This document shows, one piece after another, positions 7,422 through 13,648 of a stretch of 13,648 nucleotides of DNA. The DNA is taken from positions 1 to 13,648 of the forward strand of contig CALDHV010000215.1 of assembly GCA_937902305.1 (NCBI GenBank), read 5' to 3'. Every line of letters starts with the position of its first letter. Position 1 is the first letter of the stretch. A program made the position numbers and the translations under genes. The notes below the pieces were generated by a model that worked only from the letters and a program-made list of their open reading frames with translations, was not told the DNA's origin and did no database searches. Source of the stretch: an uncultured Clostridia bacterium. Lineage in GTDB: Bacteria; Bacillota; Clostridia; Oscillospirales; Acutalibacteraceae.

Positions 7422-7469
7422 AAACGGGCAGGGCAAGTTAGAAGCGTCTCTAACTTGCCCTGCCCGTTT
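7422..7469. terminator. 21-bp perfect hairpin between convergent genes, probable bidirectional terminator
   Basis: Arms at 7422-7442 and 7449-7469 are perfect 21-bp inverted copies starting AAACGGGCAGGG, with a six-base loop (AGCGTC). It begins 15 bases after the GH16 stop. Because the arms begin with AAA and end with TTT, it ends in a short U run on either strand. The U run is short, so strength in either direction is uncertain. Confidence 0.7.
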
Positions 7470-7486
7470 CGTAGTATGCTAACGAC

Positions 7487-7507
7487 AAAAAATGCGTATC
7501 GCCGCAT
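7487..7507 (-). terminator. Terminator of the minus-strand gene cluster, after DUF5662
   Basis: On the minus strand the stem ATGCG (7503-7507) pairs with CGCAT (7492-7496) around a six-base loop, followed by a run of T (7487-7491). It starts seven bases after the DUF5662 stop. The stem is only five pairs, so the larger hairpin beyond it may share the job. Confidence 0.5.
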
Positions 7508-7513
7508 ACCCCA

Positions 7514-8050
7514 TCAGTATTCTTTTCCGGCTTTGATTTTAGCACGAATCGTGGCAAATGCCGCGCCCTCGCCCTGCTCGGCAAGGATAGTCAGCCAGTT
7601 TTCCAGCAAATCGGAGGTTTCCGGGTGGATGCTTCGCCGCGCCTTACCGCTAACATAGTAATCCAAAGGGTGCTGATCGGTATATGCCGCCCCCTGATAG
7701 ACTTTGCTGGCGGCAACGCGGTCACAAAACATCTCGGCAACATACCTTAACGGCATTTTGACCGGCATCACGCGCTTCTCGGCGGGATTATAGTCCGTCC
7801 AATATTCAAAATGGTGCTTATTGCGTCCCTTGTGGTGCAGCCACGCCGCCGAATATCCCTTCTCCAGCCGTTCGATCTCGTTCGGACTGCGATTGCCCTG
7901 ATAATTCCGCGCACCGGGGATAAACTCGACCGGGGAATATTTGGACAGGTCGTGACGCAAGCCCTGCCAGCCGATCCCCACCTTAAAGCAATGGCGGATC
8001 ACCAAATGGCGGTGGCGCGTGATGGTGCGAAAATGCCCGATCGGGTGCAT
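7514..8050 (-). CDS. DUF5662 family protein (178 aa)
   Basis: I recognise this as DUF5662, common in Firmicutes and of unknown function. Conserved blocks are TRHRHLVIRHCFKVG (11-25), GLRHDLSKYSP (30-40), GYSAAWLHHKGRNKHHFEYW (65-84) and the acidic motif CDRVAASKVYQG (109-120). The order of His, His-Asp, His and Asp (H15, H33-D34, H79/H80, D110) resembles metal-dependent HD-type phosphohydrolases. That is an inference, not a known activity. It has no signal peptide or membrane segment. GAGGG lies six bases before the ATG. It is the last gene of the minus-strand cluster, 19 bp after radC. Confidence 0.82.
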   Translation of the reverse strand: MHPIGHFRTITRHRHLVIRHCFKVGIGWQGLRHDLSKYSPVEFIPGARNYQGNRSPNEIERLEKGYSAAWLHHKGRNKHHFEYWTDYNPAEKRVMPVKMPLRYVAEMFCDRVAASKVYQGAAYTDQHPLDYYVSGKARRSIHPETSDLLENWLTILAEQGEGAAFATIRAKIKAGKEY

Positions 8051-8069
8051 ACGGTAGCCCTCTTTCTCG

Positions 8070-8828
8070 TTATTTTCTGAACTTGCAACGTGTCAGATAA
8101 TGAATCTGCGGGGTGGCGGTTTCCAGATTTTCAAATATTTCCTTGGTGTCCCGCGTTTCTGCCAGCGAAACGAAATCATCCCCCGCCACGATCAGATGAT
8201 CCACCAGCCGAATATCCATCAGTGCCAACGCCTCGGCAAAACGGGCGGTCGTTTCAATATCGGCATTGGACGGGATCGCGTGCCCGTTGGGGTGATTATG
8301 CGCCAGTGCGATCATGGTCGCATTGTCCCGCAACGCCTGCTGTACCGCCAAACGGTAGTTGAATAGCGTCGAATTGACATTGCCCTCGAAGATGAAACGG
8401 GTGTTGAGCACCTTGCATTTACTGTCCATCGCCACCATCAACACACCCTCTTCCTTTTTGCCGATGAAATACGGCAGGACATAACTGCCCAAGTCCTCGG
8501 TGGTATACAGCAAGGTGCCGCGCGAATACCGCTCACGCTGATAGCGATGCGCCATCTGCCCGGACAGAGTAAGTAACGTAGCAATATGCGGCGTGACGCC
8601 CGGGATCTTGACAAGATCGGCATAGTCGGCATCCATAACATTGGCGAGATCGCCGAATGCGTCGATCAGCACATGGGAAAGTCCGTTCGTATCCCGGTAG
8701 GGCAAGGCATAAAACAGGAGCATTTCCAATACCTCGTGATCCTGAAAGCCCTTAAGCCCTGTGCTGATAAACCGCTCCTTCATCCGCTGACGGTGCCCGT
8801 CGTGGGATACCGGCTTCTTTTCCGCCAT
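8070..8828 (-). CDS. radC: RadC-family JAB/MPN-domain protein (252 aa)
   Basis: The N-terminal part (11-90) has the clostridial RadC pattern MKERF, FQDHEVLEMLLFYALP and a helix-hairpin-helix-like LVKIPGVTPHIATLLTLS (72-89). The C-terminal JAB domain (about 105-225) has the complete JAMM metal motif: H177-x-H179, seven residues, S187, two residues, D190. The likely partner glutamate is at 125-126. JAMM domains bind zinc and usually act as peptidases. Despite the name, a DNA repair role for RadC is not well supported. The frame opens at a GTG at 8837, but AAGGAG would abut it. ATG 8828 lies eight bases after that site and is chosen. The gene starts 30 bp after the amidohydrolase stop. Confidence 0.92.
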   Translation of the reverse strand: MAEKKPVSHDGHRQRMKERFISTGLKGFQDHEVLEMLLFYALPYRDTNGLSHVLIDAFGDLANVMDADYADLVKIPGVTPHIATLLTLSGQMAHRYQRERYSRGTLLYTTEDLGSYVLPYFIGKKEEGVLMVAMDSKCKVLNTRFIFEGNVNSTLFNYRLAVQQALRDNATMIALAHNHPNGHAIPSNADIETTARFAEALALMDIRLVDHLIVAGDDFVSLAETRDTKEIFENLETATPQIHYLTRCKFRK

Positions 8829-8858
8829 TTTTGTCACTCCTTCTCCATCGGTCGGCGA

Positions 8859-9635
8859 TCAAAGTCCCAGCAAGCGCTTGGCGTTTCCTGCAAGCACCTG
8901 CCGTTTTTCCTCATCGGTGAGGGTGAAATCCATCGCCACGCCGCCTAAGAACATCGCGGCATTGCAGGTAGGATAATCCGAGCCGTACAAAAAGCGCTCG
9001 ACCCCGCACGCGTCAATGCCGCGCCGCACGACCGCGTGCCGGAAAATGCCCGTCCCGGACAAATCGAGATAGTAATTCTGACTGCGCTTCATTCGCTGTA
9101 AATGATCCGTAAAGCGGTCGTGCTCGCCGGGGTGGGCGGCGACAACGACCAGGTCGGGGAAGGTCTCCACCAGCCGGTCAAGCGCCTCGTTGCCCGAGCC
9201 ATCCGTGTGGAGATTGACGATCATCCCATATTCCTGCGCCACCCGCATAATGGAAAAGAACTCAGGCGAAGCGTAATCCTTCCAGCCGTGCATATACGGC
9301 ACCAGCTCGCCGATCAGACGCACCCCCTGCTCGCGCATTCGCTCGATCTCGCGGCAGGATTCGGCAACATAGGCGGGGTGGATATGAAATCCGGGGATGT
9401 AAAAGCCCTCGTAGTAGTCGCGTAGCTCCAGCGCGGTATCGTTGAGATGACGGAAATCCTCCCACGCGGTACACGCCCCCAATACACTGCCGCAAATGGT
9501 GCGGTAACCCAGCGCGCGCAGATTATCCCGCGTATAGGCGGCATCCATCGGACAGCTTGCCTTATTGGTGGCGATATTTTGCGCCGCCGTCATAAACGGG
9601 TGGGTGTGGAAATCAATGATCTCGTAGGGAAACAT
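8859..9635 (-). CDS. Amidohydrolase-2 family metal-dependent hydrolase (258 aa)
   Basis: This is a TIM-barrel metal hydrolase of the amidohydrolase superfamily (PF04909 type), cytoplasmic. Metal and active-site residues appear in order: DFHTHP with H10 and H12, GFHIHP with H84 and H86, GELVPY with E110, NLHTDG with H143, AAHPGEHDR with H168, and YGSDYP with D220. C-terminal DEEKRQVLAGNAKRLLGL is the usual closing helix of the family. Substrates in this group are diverse (decarboxylation or hydrolysis of ring and carboxylate compounds), and none can be assigned. GTG at 9644 is an alternative start, but GAGGTG at 9642-9647 overlaps it and lies six bases before ATG 9635, which is preferred. It follows the RluA gene by 15 bp. 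Confidence 0.87.
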   Translation of the reverse strand: MFPYEIIDFHTHPFMTAAQNIATNKASCPMDAAYTRDNLRALGYRTICGSVLGACTAWEDFRHLNDTALELRDYYEGFYIPGFHIHPAYVAESCREIERMREQGVRLIGELVPYMHGWKDYASPEFFSIMRVAQEYGMIVNLHTDGSGNEALDRLVETFPDLVVVAAHPGEHDRFTDHLQRMKRSQNYYLDLSGTGIFRHAVVRRGIDACGVERFLYGSDYPTCNAAMFLGGVAMDFTLTDEEKRQVLAGNAKRLLGL

Positions 9636-9650
9636 ACCGGTCACCTCATA

Positions 9651-10628
9651 TTAGTTTTTGGCGATTTTTCCGTCGCGGAATTGCTCGGCAAACCAAATGT
9701 GCGGCAGAGTAAACTCCTTGCCGTTCAGATATTCCAGCTCGTCGGCGGGGGTGGTGAATGCAAAGCGCAGACGGTAGGAGCAAAGTGCCTGCTTATCAAA
9801 GCCGGTGCCCTTGTTGAGCGCGTTGGAGCCGTATTTGCCGTCCCCGAGCAGGGGGCGCCCGATGCTGGCAAGGTGGGCGCGTATCTGATGCGTGCGCCCG
9901 GTCAGCAGGTGGATCTCCAGCAGGGAAAGCCCGTTTTTTTCCTCCAGTACCCTGTAGCGGGTGCGGATGGTGCGCGCACCGGGGTGGGCGTTGTGCGAGA
10001 TAAAAACGCGGTTTTTGTCCTCGTCCTTATCAAGAAAGCCCTCCAAGGTGTCCTCGGGCTTCGGCATCTGTCCATGGACGATGCATAGGTAATATTTTTC
10101 GATTTCGCGTTTTTTGAGCTTGTCGTTGAGGATGCGCAATGCCGCGGCGGTCTTTGCCGCGATGACGATGCCCATGGTGTTGCGGTCGATGCGGTTGACC
10201 AGCGCAGGCGCAAAGCTTTGCTCGCCGGCGGGGTCATACGCGCCTTTTTCGTATAAATATCGCTGTACGCGGGCGATCAGCGTGTCGGTATATTCCTTAT
10301 CGTCGGGGTGTACCAACAGTCCCGCCTCTTTATTGAGCAACAAAATGTGGTCATCCTCGTACAGAATGTCCAAACGGCGGGAGGCGCGGAGGAAATCGTA
10401 TTCCGGCGCGGTGACGGTGAGGGAATCCTCCGGCAAAAACAGAACGATCTCGTCGCCTGATTGCAGATGCTCACCGCCGGCACAACGCTTGCCGTTGAGC
10501 CGCACATCCTTTTTGCGTATGGCTTTATACAGCAATGCCGGTGGCAACTGCGGATAGGCTTTGGTCAAAAACTTATCCAGCCGTTGTCCCGCGTCATTTT
10601 CACGGACGGTGACGGTCGTTTTCTTCAT
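9651..10628 (-). CDS. RluA-family 23S rRNA/tRNA pseudouridine synthase (325 aa)
   Basis: The enzyme isomerises specific uridines to pseudouridine in structured RNA. Residues about 14-62 are an S4 RNA-binding domain (AGQRLDKFL, then KAIRKKDVRLNGKR). The catalytic domain begins near 85 with LDILYEDDHILLLNKEAGLLVHP. The catalytic aspartate is D148 in NRIDRNTMGIVIAAK, a variant of the usual HRLDxxTSG. Motif III is LLTGRTHQIRAHLASIGRPLLGD (241-263). Length and S4 domain fit the RluC/RluD branch, but I cannot fix the target uridine. GAGG lies eight bases upstream of ATG 10628 and overlaps the ABC-F stop region. The gap between those genes is nine bases. Confidence 0.92.
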   Translation of the reverse strand: MKKTTVTVRENDAGQRLDKFLTKAYPQLPPALLYKAIRKKDVRLNGKRCAGGEHLQSGDEIVLFLPEDSLTVTAPEYDFLRASRRLDILYEDDHILLLNKEAGLLVHPDDKEYTDTLIARVQRYLYEKGAYDPAGEQSFAPALVNRIDRNTMGIVIAAKTAAALRILNDKLKKREIEKYYLCIVHGQMPKPEDTLEGFLDKDEDKNRVFISHNAHPGARTIRTRYRVLEEKNGLSLLEIHLLTGRTHQIRAHLASIGRPLLGDGKYGSNALNKGTGFDKQALCSYRLRFAFTTPADELEYLNGKEFTLPHIWFAEQFRDGKIAKN

Positions 10629-10637
10629 ATCGTTTCC

Positions 10638-12557
10638 TCAATTTTCTCCGTTTTGCAGTGCATACAGCTCGCTTTGCGCCGTTTCCCACATAAGCATAGC
10701 GGATTCGAGCAGGCGGTTTTCTTCCTCCAGCGCGGCAGTCAGCTCGGTCAGCCGCGCATAGTCATCGGCGGCTTCGGGGGCGTTCAGTTGCGCATTCAGC
10801 GTCTCAATGGCGGTTTCGTGCGCGGCGACGGCATCCTCCGCCTTGCGGATGGCGGTCTGCGCCCGGCGCAGAGCGGAGTCGTGCTCCTTGCGTTGCTGAT
10901 AGTCGTTTGTCTTTTTCGGCGCCGCAGGAACGGGAGCGGCGGCGGTTTGTGCGGCGGCTTGCTTGGCGGCGGTATAGGCATCGTAGTTGTTGCCGCCGGA
11001 AACCAGCCCGTCCCCGCGCAGCTCGACCACGCGGGTCGCCATACGGTTGATGAAATAGCGGTCGTGGCTGACGGCGAGGATGGTGCCGTCATAGGCGGAC
11101 AAAGCGTCCTCCAGCGCCTCGCAGGAGGCAATATCGAGGTGATTGGTCGGCTCGTCGAGCAACAGCAAATTGTCGCCCGCCAGCATCAGCTTAAGCAGAA
11201 GCAGACGCGCTCGCTCGCCGCCGCTCATCACCCCGACGCGCTTGTGCACATCGTCGCCGCGAAACAGAAACACCGCCAAGGCACTGCGCAGCTCGGTTTC
11301 GGTCATCCGCGGATAGGCGTCCCACAACTGCTGTAGTGCCGTTTTGTCGTCCTCCAGCCCTTGCTGTATCTGATCGTAATACCCGATCGACACCTTGGCG
11401 CCGCGACGCACAAAGCCGCTTTGCAAGGGGAGCTGTTCGCACAATAGTTTCAGCATTGTGGTCTTACCGCAACCGTTGGGGCCGAGCAGGAACACCCGCT
11501 CCCCACGTCGCAGGGCAAGCTCCGCCCCGCGAAACAATTGCCGCCCGTCAAATCCGACCGACAGGTCGCCGGCGGTCAGCACCTCGTTGCCGCTGACCTC
11601 GCGGGCAGCAAAGGTGAAATGCACGGTGCGGTTGTCCTTTTCCGGCTCGACCAGCTCCTCGCGCAGTCGCTCGACCCGCTTTTCGCGGCTTTCGGCGGCG
11701 CGGATGCTTTTCTCGCGGTTCCATTGCTTGAGCAGGGTGATATTTTCCTCGATGCGGTGGATCTCCCGCACGGCGGTCTTGTATTGCTTTTCCTCGGTTT
11801 CGCGGTCTTTTTCGCGTCGGGCGCGATGGACGGAGTAGTTGCCGTCGGTGAGGAAGATGCGCCCGTTTTTCAGCTCGATCGTGCGGTTGGTCACCCGGTC
11901 AAGAAAATACCGGTCGTGGGATATGACCAATAACGCCCCGCTGTATTTTTGCAGGTAGTCCTCCAGCCATTCTACCGACGGGATGTCGAGATGATTGGTC
12001 GGCTCGTCGAGCAACAGCAGGTTGGTATCCGCTAGCAACAGACGTCCCATCGCCGCCTTGTTCCGCTCGCCGCCGGACATCACGCTGACCGGGGTTTCAA
12101 AGCGTTCCTCGGGAAAACCCAGCCCCAGCAAAGCGGCGCGGACGCGACTTTTGTAGTAAAGCCCGCCCATCGCCTCGTATTGCTCCCGCAGGCGGTGCTG
12201 TTTTTCGAGCAAGGCGGGGGTCGGCTCGGTCAGCAGGGTGGTATTGACCGCCTCCAGCTCCCGCTCGACCGCCATGACCGGCTCAAACACGCTTTCGACC
12301 TCATTCCACAGCGTACGGGTGCTGTTGCGGCAGGTGTGCTGTTCCATATAGCCGATGCGGGTATCGCGATCCCGCACCACCTCGCCGCTGTCCGCGGACT
12401 GCGACCCGGTCAGCACCCGGAGCAGAGTGGTCTTGCCGCACCCATTGTCACCAACCAGCCCGATGCGGTCATGCTCGCCGATCTCGAAGGACACATCGGC
12501 AAATAACGTACGCGCACCAAACGACATATTCAGTTTTTGCGCGTTGAGGCGTGCCAT
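10638..12557 (-). CDS. ABC-F family ATPase, ribosome-associated type (639 aa)
   Basis: Two ABC domains and no membrane segments mark the ABC-F family, whose members act on the ribosome as translation factors or antibiotic-protection proteins. Domain 1: Walker A GDNGCGKTT (36-44), signature SGGER (161-165), Walker B LLLLDEPTNHLD (180-191). Domain 2: GPNGCGKTT (359-367), SGGER (445-449), LLLLDEPTNHLD (464-475). The linker (about 240-310) is charged and helical. An Ala/Pro-rich stretch (530-550) leads to a C-terminal coiled coil (about 553-630), as in Uup/YdiF-like members. All catalytic motifs are intact. There is no sign of a resistance-specific long linker, so a housekeeping role is more likely. 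The frame opens earlier at 12611, but ATG 12557 (MARLNAQKL) has GGGAG eight bases upstream and starts right at the ABC domain. Confidence 0.93.
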   Translation of the reverse strand: MARLNAQKLNMSFGARTLFADVSFEIGEHDRIGLVGDNGCGKTTLLRVLTGSQSADSGEVVRDRDTRIGYMEQHTCRNSTRTLWNEVESVFEPVMAVERELEAVNTTLLTEPTPALLEKQHRLREQYEAMGGLYYKSRVRAALLGLGFPEERFETPVSVMSGGERNKAAMGRLLLADTNLLLLDEPTNHLDIPSVEWLEDYLQKYSGALLVISHDRYFLDRVTNRTIELKNGRIFLTDGNYSVHRARREKDRETEEKQYKTAVREIHRIEENITLLKQWNREKSIRAAESREKRVERLREELVEPEKDNRTVHFTFAAREVSGNEVLTAGDLSVGFDGRQLFRGAELALRRGERVFLLGPNGCGKTTMLKLLCEQLPLQSGFVRRGAKVSIGYYDQIQQGLEDDKTALQQLWDAYPRMTETELRSALAVFLFRGDDVHKRVGVMSGGERARLLLLKLMLAGDNLLLLDEPTNHLDIASCEALEDALSAYDGTILAVSHDRYFINRMATRVVELRGDGLVSGGNNYDAYTAAKQAAAQTAAAPVPAAPKKTNDYQQRKEHDSALRRAQTAIRKAEDAVAAHETAIETLNAQLNAPEAADDYARLTELTAALEEENRLLESAMLMWETAQSELYALQNGEN

Positions 12558-12623
12558 AGGCGTTACTCCCGAAAAACAAGCGGCAAGCGAAACCATAAAA
12601 GCTTCGCTCACCGCCGGAATGGA

Positions 12624-13088
12624 TTATTTGTGCTCTTCCTCGTCCATCAATTTGCGAATGGCCTCGTGGAAGGACTGTATATCCTTGAATTGACGATAGA
12701 CTGAGGCAAAGCGGATGTAGGCAACATCATCGATCTTGATAAGCTGATCCATCACATATTCGCCGATACGGGTGGTCGGGATCTCCCGCTCCATCGAGTT
12801 CTGGATCTGCGCTTCGATCTCGTCAACCGCGTGCTCCAGCGTCTCCAGCGACACCGGGCGCTTTTCACAGGCGCGGAGCAGACCGTTGAGCAGCTTTTGC
12901 CGATCAAAAGGCTCACGTGATTTGTCTTTCTTGACAACGACGATCGGCAGATCCTCGATCGCCTCATAGGTCGTGAAACGCTTGAGACATTTCATACATT
13001 CTCTCCGCCGACGGATACGGTTATCCTCGTCGGTGGGGCGGGAGTCGATCACGCGGCTCTCACCGTAACCGCAGAAAGGGCATTTCAT
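12624..13088 (-). CDS. nrdR: Transcriptional repressor NrdR (154 aa)
   Basis: NrdR represses ribonucleotide reductase genes when dATP/ATP occupy its ATP-cone. The zinc ribbon is C3, C6, C31 and C34 (MKCPFCG and CMKC). The basic stretch IRRRRECMKC is typical. The ATP-cone (about 49-139) begins VVVKKDKSREPFDRQKL. Length matches the family. AAGGAG lies 11 bases before ATG 13088. The ABC-F gene follows 66 bp downstream on the same strand. No ribonucleotide reductase gene is in the window, so it acts in trans. The promoter at 13178-13206 overlaps NrdR-box-like sequence, consistent with autoregulation. Confidence 0.96.
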   Translation of the reverse strand: MKCPFCGYGESRVIDSRPTDEDNRIRRRRECMKCLKRFTTYEAIEDLPIVVVKKDKSREPFDRQKLLNGLLRACEKRPVSLETLEHAVDEIEAQIQNSMEREIPTTRIGEYVMDQLIKIDDVAYIRFASVYRQFKDIQSFHEAIRKLMDEEEHK

Positions 13089-13149
13089 CGCAAAACACGC
13101 TCCTTTTCTTTAGCCTGTTAGGCAAGACGGCAGGCATATTTCAGCCTCA

Positions 13150-13196
13150 ACCGCCTATATACTTATCCTATGAAAGCATCTTACCATATATAGTAG
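13150..13196. promoter_or_regulatory. Candidate NrdR-box pair upstream of nrdR
   Basis: Compared with the known NrdR box acaCwAtATaTwGtgt, the site at 13181-13196 matches 11 of 16 positions, including ACnATATATAGT. A weaker site at 13150-13165 matches 9 of 16. Their centres are 31 bp apart, about three helical turns, the usual phasing for paired NrdR boxes. The stronger box sits in the promoter spacer. Confidence 0.45.
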
Positions 13197-13206
13197 AAAA
13201 AAGCAA
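13178..13206 (-). promoter_or_regulatory. Candidate promoter of the nrdR cluster
   Basis: On the minus strand TTGCTT (13201-13206), a 17-base spacer, and TAAGAT (13178-13183). Start would be near 13171, leaving an 80-base leader that spans the weaker box. DUF1294 lies just upstream with no clear terminator, so read-through is also possible. Confidence 0.55.
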
Positions 13207-13216
13207 GTTTTAATTA

Positions 13217-13510
13217 TTATGTACTATGTGATAAAAAGAGAAAAGCTCCCACCGCCGCGAGTTGAAACAAAAATATGGCAGGCAGTCCGATCATAAAGCG
13301 TCTGTGGCGGGTCTTGTGCCGCACGATCATCATGGTGAGAAACATCGGCAATGCGCCGCCTAACCACGCGATGGTAAACAGAGTCTTTTCGGGTACCCGT
13401 CGATGGTGCCGAATAGAGGCCTTTTTATCGACGACGGTGACAACGACCGATAAAAAGACAATAAAAGCAAGATAAATGATAAAAATAAAAGCGGTATTGT
13501 CTACGGGCAC
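13217..13510 (-). CDS. DUF1294 family small membrane protein (97 aa)
   Basis: The family pattern is clear: membrane segment 6-27, DKKAS (28-32), RRVPEKTL (37-44), GG at 51-52, RHKT (64-67), then F72 and a final membrane segment near 76-94. Function is unknown. The frame opens at a GTG at 13546, but that lies upstream of the predicted transcript start. The GTG at 13510 has a GGGGGG-type site about eight bases upstream and gives the normal family length, so it is chosen. The gene precedes nrdR on the same strand. Confidence 0.82.
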   Translation of the reverse strand: MPVDNTAFIFIIYLAFIVFLSVVVTVVDKKASIRHHRRVPEKTLFTIAWLGGALPMFLTMMIVRHKTRHRRFMIGLPAIFLFQLAAVGAFLFLSHST

Positions 13511-13534
13511 GACATATTCCCCCCTATCGGTTTC

Positions 13535-13563
13535 AGTATAGCACACAGCGATAAAAATAGCAA
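13535..13563 (-). promoter_or_regulatory. Promoter of the DUF1294 gene
   Basis: On the minus strand TTGCTA (13558-13563), 17 bases, then TATACT (13535-13540) with TGC directly before it (extended -10). The predicted start near 13528 leaves a leader of about 18 bases, which supports the GTG 13510 start codon. Confidence 0.7.
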
Positions 13564-13570
13564 GAAAACA

Positions 13571-13599
13571 TTGACAGAAATCAGGTGAAAAAATGTACA
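13571..13599 (+). promoter_or_regulatory. Weak divergent promoter candidate at right edge
   Basis: TTGACA at 13571-13576 and, after 17 bases, TGTACA at 13594-13599. The -35 is perfect but the -10 is poor. No plus-strand gene starts before the window ends, so its target, if any, is outside. Confidence 0.25.
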
Positions 13600-13648
13600 G
13601 TCGTCAATGATGGGTAACATTTTTCTCAAAAAATAAGAAATTAAGTTA

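Noticed and set aside
6495..7436. 313-aa open frame antisense to the GH16 catalytic domain
   Set aside because: It lies antisense to the catalytic motif and begins inside the terminator hairpin, with no family resemblance.
12558..12611. N-terminal 18-residue extension of the ABC-F protein
   Set aside because: The ribosome binding site at the internal ATG and the family N-terminus both favour 12557.
7514..13510. A new defence or mobile system around radC
   Set aside because: RadC is common in both chromosomes and mobile elements; its neighbours here are housekeeping genes with no transposase, integrase, toxin or nuclease.
13587..13632. Hairpin at the right end (AAAAATGT with ACATTTTT)
   Set aside because: The arms are short and A/T-only in most positions with a loop of about 20 bases; expected by chance in this AT-rich stretch.

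Overview
This window looks like chromosomal DNA of a gut-type anaerobic Firmicute (class Clostridia). The signs are strong AGGAGG-like ribosome binding sites, clear sigma-A promoters, an ECF-type S component, NrdR, a clostridial-type RadC, DUF5662 and DUF1294. No gene pins down a genus. Base composition changes sharply at the tRNA pair. Line 541-600 is 16/60 G+C by hand count, and line 2101-2160 is 46/60. Everything left of about 1400 is AT-rich; everything right of it is GC-rich apart from promoters.

Layout: (1) 1-1399, AT-rich flank: a truncated D-2-hydroxyacid dehydrogenase, a decayed 36-bp tandem repeat array and a small DUF1653 gene, both genes on the minus strand. (2) 1400-1633, minus strand: tRNA-Asp then tRNA-Phe behind a textbook promoter. 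The tRNA-Phe has acceptor-stem halves that do not match each other. Together with the composition step, this suggests a recombination boundary (island) or an assembly chimera at the tRNA core. (3) 1722-3176, plus strand: a two-gene operon of an ECF transporter S component and an AraC-family regulator, with a clean promoter and terminator. (4) 3190-7469, plus strand: one large secreted multimodular protein with a C-terminal GH16 domain, three carbohydrate-binding-like beta-sandwich modules and a duplicated middle domain. Its promoter carries a 9-bp inverted repeat that could be an operator. (5) 7487-13563, minus strand: DUF1294 with its own promoter, then nrdR - ABC-F ATPase - RluA-type pseudouridine synthase - amidohydrolase - radC - DUF5662. 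From the ABC-F gene onward these genes are 9 to 30 bp apart, so one transcript is likely, ending at a hairpin beside a 21-bp perfect inverted repeat.

How it may work together: the AraC regulator lies directly upstream of the GH16 gene and is the obvious candidate controller of it, so the plus-strand block may be a small polysaccharide-use locus. That is inference from position. The minus-strand cluster is housekeeping: ribonucleotide reductase control, ribosome-associated ATPase, RNA modification and a RadC-family protein. I found no convincing new multi-gene system. The most useful observations are the hybrid tRNA-Phe junction, the 36-bp repeat and the architecture of the GH16 protein.
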